From: JAGXRK01 sp963714415
GTDB taxonomy: Bacteria > Bacteroidota > Ignavibacteria > Ignavibacteriales > Ignavibacteriaceae
Direction of reading: 5' to 3'
DNA length: 64,000 nucleotides
NCBI GenBank assembly: GCA_963714415.1
Contig: CAVQOL010000027.1
Span: 186,001-250,000 of the forward strand
The notes under the pieces were generated by a model. That model was given only the letters and a program-made list of their open reading frames with translations. It was not told where the DNA came from and did not search any database. Every line of letters starts with the position of its first letter. Positions within the stretch are counted from its first letter, which is position 1. Shown here piece by piece: positions 59,962-64,000 of the stretch. The translations under genes and the position numbers were made by a program.

Positions 59962-61322
59962 AAGACTATTCCATATTAATTGTAGATGATGAAGAATCGC
60001 AAAGAAATGTTCTCAGCGGATATCTTCAGAAAAAGGGTTTTAAAATATTTTCTGCTTCATCGGGTAACGCAGGAATTGAATTAGCAAAAGATAATATGAT
60101 CGATATAGTTTTATCTGATTATAAAATGCCCGATAAAACCGGACTCGAAGTTCTGGAAGAGGTTAAAAGAATAAATCCCGAAATAAATTTCGTTATCCTG
60201 ACGGCTTATGGAACTATTGAAAATGCTGTTAAAGCAATGCGGCTTGGTGCTTACGATTATATATCAAAACCCGTTGATCTGGATGAACTTGACCTTTTAA
60301 TTGAAAGAATTATTGAAACAAAAAATCTTCGTTCCGAAATAAAGCTTTTAAGAACTCAGCTCTTCGATAAATTTAAGATTGATTCTATTATTTCAAACTC
60401 GCCAAAAATGGAGGAAGTTCTCAGCGTTTCATCAAGAGCTGCCGATAGCAAAGCAACTATTTTAATTACAGGTGAAAGCGGAACAGGAAAAGAGGTTTTG
60501 GCAAAAGCAATTCACTATATAAGTTCCAGAAAGAATCAGCCTTTTATTGCCGTTAACATTCCTGCTCTTCCCGAAACTTTGCTCGAAAGCGAATTATTCG
60601 GACACGAGAAAGGTGCATTCACCGGTGCAGAAAAATTAAAGAAGGGAAGATTTGAGCTTGCCGACAAAGGCACAATCTTTCTCGATGAAATTGGTGACGT
60701 TCCTTTAAATCTACAGGTTAAGTTTTTAAGAGTTCTACAGGAACAAAAGATAGAAAGACTTGGCGGTACAGAAAATATAAACATTGATGTAAGAATAATT
60801 ACGGCAACTCATCAGAATCTTGAGGAAAAAATTAAGGATGGAACTTTCAGAGAAGATCTTTTCTACAGACTGAATATAGTTTCAATAAATATTCCTCCTT
60901 TGCGTGAAAGACGTGAAGATATTCTTCCTCTTATTGAATATTTCATAACAAGTTATACAAAGGAAAATAATAGGGAAAAAATCGAAATATCAAAAGAAGC
61001 AGTTGATTTGCTATTAAAGTATAATTATGCCGGTAATGTAAGAGAGCTTGAAAATATAATTGAAAGAGCAGTTGTTCTTTGCAGAGATAATATTATTACG
61101 CTTAATGATATTCCAGACAGCGTTAGGGGATTAAAGAAAGAATCGATGTTAAAACAATCAGAAACAGCGCCATTGGCTGAACAAGTGGAAACTCTTGAAA
61201 AGAAATTAATATTTGATGCTTTGAGCAAATCCAACGGTAATCAGACTCTTGCAGCTAAAATACTTGGTTTAACTGAAAGAAACATTCGTTATAAAATTCA
61301 GAAATACGGAATAAAGAAATAA
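59958..61322 (+). CDS. Sigma-54-dependent NtrC-family response regulator
   Basis: 454 residues. Receiver (VDDEES, acceptor D in VLSDYKMPDKTG, K in SKPVD), AAA+ domain with Walker A GESGTGKE, the sigma-54 loop GAFTGA, Walker B IFLDEIGDV and the R-finger region FREDLFYRLNIV, and a C-terminal Fis-type HTH (NQTLAAKILGLTERNIRYKIQKYG). It activates transcription with RpoN, which is encoded 13 kb away. The start overlaps the kinase stop. The best candidate targets are the two DxDGDG genes on either side, which share a dyad. Confidence 0.97.
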   Translation: MKDYSILIVDDEESQRNVLSGYLQKKGFKIFSASSGNAGIELAKDNMIDIVLSDYKMPDKTGLEVLEEVKRINPEINFVILTAYGTIENAVKAMRLGAYDYISKPVDLDELDLLIERIIETKNLRSEIKLLRTQLFDKFKIDSIISNSPKMEEVLSVSSRAADSKATILITGESGTGKEVLAKAIHYISSRKNQPFIAVNIPALPETLLESELFGHEKGAFTGAEKLKKGRFELADKGTIFLDEIGDVPLNLQVKFLRVLQEQKIERLGGTENINIDVRIITATHQNLEEKIKDGTFREDLFYRLNIVSINIPPLRERREDILPLIEYFITSYTKENNREKIEISKEAVDLLLKYNYAGNVRELENIIERAVVLCRDNIITLNDIPDSVRGLKKESMLKQSETAPLAEQVETLEKKLIFDALSKSNGNQTLAAKILGLTERNIRYKIQKYGIKK

Positions 61323-61323
61323 A

Positions 61324-62419
61324 CTAAAAACCAAAACTTATTGAAGCCGCATAAAGATTATTTGTATAATCATAAAAGTAATCATTCGATTCATTTTTAA
61401 TATAATTCCATCCCGCCTCGAGAGATAATCCATTGATCATAAAACTCATATCAAAGTTTGCAATAATACCAAAAGCAAAAAGTTTATCTTCGCGTAAATA
61501 GTCTAATGAGTTTCCTGCTGTATCTGCCACCGGAAGAGAAGTAAAGTTCCTGGTTGAATGTTTTCCTTCAATACCGACCATCACATATTGATTGAAATAA
61601 TGTCTTAATGTACCGCCATAAGTAATTCCATCATTCGAATATATATCGTTAAAAATTTCTTCTTCGTAAAAAATAAAATCTTCCCTATTGACAAAATACC
61701 TGCTTTCGGAAACAGGATTTTCTCTTAATACCGCATAAGCGTTAATTTTTGTTCTTTCCGTTAACATTTGTCCAACATTAAATGTAAAGATGAATAGGGT
61801 TGCATCGTTTGCATAATCAGGAATGTTATATTTCATTACTATAATTTTTAAGATCTAACTCGCCGCTGCCAATAATAGTTGTTCCTGATTCAAAATTTGA
61901 TATCCATCTTGCAAAAAATTTATTTTCATAATGTGAAAAAAGCGGGAAGTTTGCAAAATTATTTCTATAAAAGACATATCCGGCTTGCAGATAATTATTT
62001 TCAACAACAGTATGCCGGTAATTAATATACGCCGAAAGTTGATCTAAATCGTAAATATCAAATCCATTGCTATTATTTCTTAAAGTGAAATTTACACCAA
62101 TATTAAGAGGATTATCATCAACAGATAATAAGCGCGTATTAACTATACCGAACTTATTTACCATTGTATTTTTAAAATCATTTGTTACGAAGTTTATGAA
62201 ATCTCCCTGATAATAAATCTGAAAATTATTTAACTCACTCTCTGCATTGTAAGCTGTTTCTAGTGAAAAAGTGTTAATAAAGTCTGTTTCTTGCTCATGG
62301 TTATTATAAATATTATCATCGTAGTATCCTTCATAACCAATGAAAAGATTGAACTGCGCAAATAAAGATGATGAAAATAAAAAAATGATGAGGAGGGTAC
62401 TAAAAATGTTATGTTTCAT
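61324..62419 (-). CDS. Outer-membrane beta-barrel-like protein (one frameshift)
   Basis: About 364 residues after repair. Signal peptide MKHNIFSTLLIIFLFSSSLFAQ, then alternating strands with many Y, F and N residues and a terminal SISFGF, typical of outer-membrane barrels. Frame 1 (62419-61826) ends at LKNYSNEI; frame 2 starts at YNIPDYANDATLF and runs to 61324. The two overlap by 11 bases, so a one-base indel near 61832 is enough. It follows the small DxDGDG protein gene by 36 bases in the same direction and is convergent with the NtrC gene. Role unknown. Confidence 0.75.
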
Positions 62420-62455
62420 ATAATGTTGCTCTGATTTTAAATTTTACTTCAAATA

Positions 62456-62776
62456 CTATCTATTAAAAGGTTGTCCGCTACCGGTTCCCCCGCTTCTTTT
62501 GCTCTTGCCCGATCTTTTACGAAGTTTATCAAAACTCATTCCGCCTTGTCTCGTATCACTAATGCCGTCGCCATCTTTATCGATAAAAATATCCTTCTTT
62601 TTTCTTTCACCCGGACGGTCTTTTTCTCCAGAGTCTGCTTGACCCACAGAATCTTCTTTATCCTGAATTTGCTCCTTTAGAACTTCCTGATTTTTGTTTT
62701 TTGATGTATCGGGAATCTCGTAACTATTTGCATAGCTGAAGGAAGCAAATAAAAATATTATAACTAATGCCTTCAT
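62456..62776 (-). CDS. Small secreted protein with DxDGDG motif (2)
   Basis: About 106 residues from ATG 62776, which has GAGG upstream; the longer reading would start inside the promoter-like element. Signal peptide MKALVIIFLFASFSYA. A charged linker (IQDKEDSVGQADSGEKDRPGERKKK) leads to the calcium-loop-like IDKDGDGISDTRQ and a basic, glycine-rich tail (RKRSGKSKRSGGTGSGQP). The same plan as the protein at 57214: signal, charged region, one DxDGDG loop, basic tail. First gene of a unit with the barrel protein. Function unknown. Confidence 0.7.
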   Translation of the reverse strand: MKALVIIFLFASFSYANSYEIPDTSKNKNQEVLKEQIQDKEDSVGQADSGEKDRPGERKKKDIFIDKDGDGISDTRQGGMSFDKLRKRSGKSKRSGGTGSGQPFNR

Positions 62777-62800
62777 TTCATTTTCCTCAATACAAACATA

Positions 62801-62816
62801 CACAAACGATGTGCCG
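62801..62816 (-). promoter_or_regulatory. Weak sigma-54-like promoter
   Basis: On the minus strand CGGCACATCGTTTGTG: -24 box with GGCAC, 5-base spacing, then TTGTG for TTGCW. The start point would fall about 14 bases before the ATG at 62776. Weaker than the element at 57776, but in the matching place. Confidence 0.4.
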
Positions 62817-62884
62817 TGTAAAAATGTGTTATATGGCTTTGATTGTTAGATTTTAAACTTATAATCGACAATTTAGTTCAATGC

Positions 62885-62902
62885 TCCGACCATAAAGTCG
62901 AA
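62885..62902. promoter_or_regulatory. Candidate activator-binding dyad
   Basis: On the minus strand TTCGAC-N6-GTCGGA. It matches the dyad at 57842-57859 across the half sites and most of the spacer, sharing GTTCGACTTTAT exactly. It lies about 70 bases upstream of the -24-like element and between divergent genes. Confidence 0.5.
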
Positions 62903-62995
62903 CTTCAAGTACAATTTTAAGCTAAAAAGTATTTATGATGAGTTCAAAATTAACTATTTTCAGCTAATGTCTTATCACTTTTCAAGGAGTCGAAT

Positions 62996-63307
62996 ATGAA
63001 AACCATTCTTTTGATTTTAATCGGGAACAGAAGGAACGCAGCAGTTCAGGTTCAAAAAGTTCTAACCGGATGGGGATGTATGATTAAAACTCGGCTTGGT
63101 ATTCACGATGGTGTAATGGAAAACTGTACTGATGATGGTCTTCTTATTCTTGAACTCTATGGTGATAGAAAAAAGATGGAAGAACTTACAAGAAAAATTT
63201 CACTGATAAATGGTGTCTCATCAAAATTAGTTGACCTATCAATATTCGGAGAGTCGAAAAAGAAACCGGTTAAAAAAACAGTAAAGAAAACTGCTAAAAA
63301 ACAGTAA
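62996..63307 (+). CDS. TM1266/ACT-like small protein with a basic tail
   Basis: 103 residues. The first 85 form a ferredoxin-like alpha/beta fold (MKTILLILIGNRRNAAVQVQKVL, RLGIHDG, LLILELYGD, LINGVSSKLVDLS) like the TM1266 family named iron-only hydrogenase system regulator. The tail KKKPVKKTVKKTAKKQ is lysine/threonine-rich and could bind nucleic acid. AAGGAG precedes the ATG. Divergent from the DxDGDG/barrel unit and sharing the dyad region. No hydrogenase maturation gene is in the window, so the family name may mislead. Confidence 0.65.
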   Translation: MKTILLILIGNRRNAAVQVQKVLTGWGCMIKTRLGIHDGVMENCTDDGLLILELYGDRKKMEELTRKISLINGVSSKLVDLSIFGESKKKPVKKTVKKTAKKQ

Positions 63308-64000
63308 CTATGTTTTCTTAACGGGAAGGATTATTCTAAAACAAGTTCCCGGTTTGCCAACTGTTCCAAGATGCGAAGGACTTTTGACTTCAATGGTTCC
63401 TTTATGCCTTTCAATAATTTGTTTAACAACAGGAAGCCCTATGCCCGCTCCTTCGTATTCACTTAATTTAATATTGGAACCCCGGTAAAATTCTTTAAAT
63501 ATTTTATATACTTCATTTTCCGGTATTCCAATTCCATCATCACATACATTTATAATCAAATCATCGTCTTTATTTTCGAGGGTAACTTCTATAACTCCTT
63601 CAAAATCCACATATTTAATAGCATTATTGATTAGATTTGATATTGCGATTTGCATTAAAAAACTATCTCCATAAATCGGAACTTTTTCTTTTCTGTTATC
63701 AAGAAACTTAATTGAAACATTCTTTGCTTTTGCATTTACCATTTGATGATCAACGGTCGATTGGATAACCACATCAATCATCATGCTTTCGTAGGCTATC
63801 GAATCAAGCAATTTCATTTTAGATATTTTAAGAATACTGTTTATTAATTCAATTGCTTCATCGGATCTTCTTTTTGCACGTTTTAATTTTTCTTCAACTA
63901 CTTCATCAAGTGGACCCAAAAATTTCTGGAGAATAAGATCAAGATAGGCTTGAACAGCAGCTAACGGAGTTTTAATTTCATGAACAATTCCCATAATGTA
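63308..64000 (-). CDS. Sensor histidine kinase, C-terminal part (runs off the window)
   Basis: About 228 residues of a kinase core. HisKA with the H-box IVHEIKTPLAAVQAYLDL at the window edge, then HATPase_c (NLINNAIKY, CDDGIGIP, GAGIGLPVVKQI, FRIILP). The frame continues beyond 64000, so the ATG at 63994 is unlikely to be the true start; sensor domains must lie to the right. Convergent with the ACT-like gene, which ends at 63307. Confidence 0.9.
   Translation of the reverse strand, partial: YIMGIVHEIKTPLAAVQAYLDLILQKFLGPLDEVVEEKLKRAKRRSDEAIELINSILKISKMKLLDSIAYESMMIDVVIQSTVDHQMVNAKAKNVSIKFLDNRKEKVPIYGDSFLMQIAISNLINNAIKYVDFEGVIEVTLENKDDDLIINVCDDGIGIPENEVYKIFKEFYRGSNIKLSEYEGAGIGLPVVKQIIERHKGTIEVKSPSHLGTVGKPGTCFRIILPVKKT

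Noticed and set aside
294..61836. Programmed ribosomal frameshifting as explanation for the frame breaks
   Set aside because: Sites share no slippery heptamer or downstream structure and occur in genes never known to use it.

Overview
The window is AT-rich, gene-dense bacterial chromosome. It most likely comes from the Ignavibacteria/Chlorobi side of the FCB group (Bacteroidota/Chlorobiota). The main pointers are two secreted proteins ending in a type IX secretion (T9SS) type A sorting domain with the QNYPNPFNPTT motif, a hybrid sensor kinase fused to an AraC domain, a lamin-tail/FlgD-ending surface protein and a GxxExxY protein. No rRNA or tRNA gene was seen.

Layout. 0.3-9.6 kb: multi-PAS hybrid kinase, exported protein, membrane-anchored GH13 debranching enzyme, small hypotheticals, a GxxExxY gene between inverted repeats, fumC. 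9.7-13.8 kb: M14 and M1 peptidases, TerB-like protein. 14-17.3 kb: threonine catabolism (tdh, kbl) interrupted by a four-helix-bundle gene flanked by inverted repeats, then a lipoprotein. 17.3-24.4 kb: surface-repeat protein, serine peptidase, glycyl radical enzyme with its activase, macro-domain protein, kelch T9SS protein. 24.6-31.9 kb: AraC-type hybrid sensor, D-Ala-D-Ala dipeptidase, T9SS protein, a remnant of a second macro gene, glutamine synthetase. 32-40.3 kb: eno, tpiA, an MFS transporter, queC-queF, glnD, murI. 40.4-43.2 kb: a small integron. 43.2-47.9 kb: a tight operon of DUF3109, rpoN, a methyltransferase-like membrane protein, hslV and hslU. 48-53.5 kb: SDR and a very large lamin-tail repeat protein. 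53.5-56.8 kb: zinc-ribbon protein, a haem-bearing outer-membrane barrel and a five-haem cytochrome. 57.2-64 kb: an NtrB/NtrC-type sigma-54 two-component system between two small secreted proteins with a DxDGDG motif, an outer-membrane protein, an ACT-like protein and a partial kinase.

The most striking structure is the integron. An internally deleted intI is followed, in the same direction, by two lipoprotein cassettes. Each cassette start matches, base for base, the R'' box of its own attC, and both attC sites carry the two canonical extrahelical bases. The second is a candidate sigma-54 regulon: the two DxDGDG genes beside the NtrBC pair share an 18-bp dyad and a -24/-12-like promoter.

At least thirteen reading-frame breaks hit otherwise intact genes, including tpiA, kbl, glnD and queC. 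This looks more like indel errors in the sequence than gene decay, so the affected genes are annotated here at full length.
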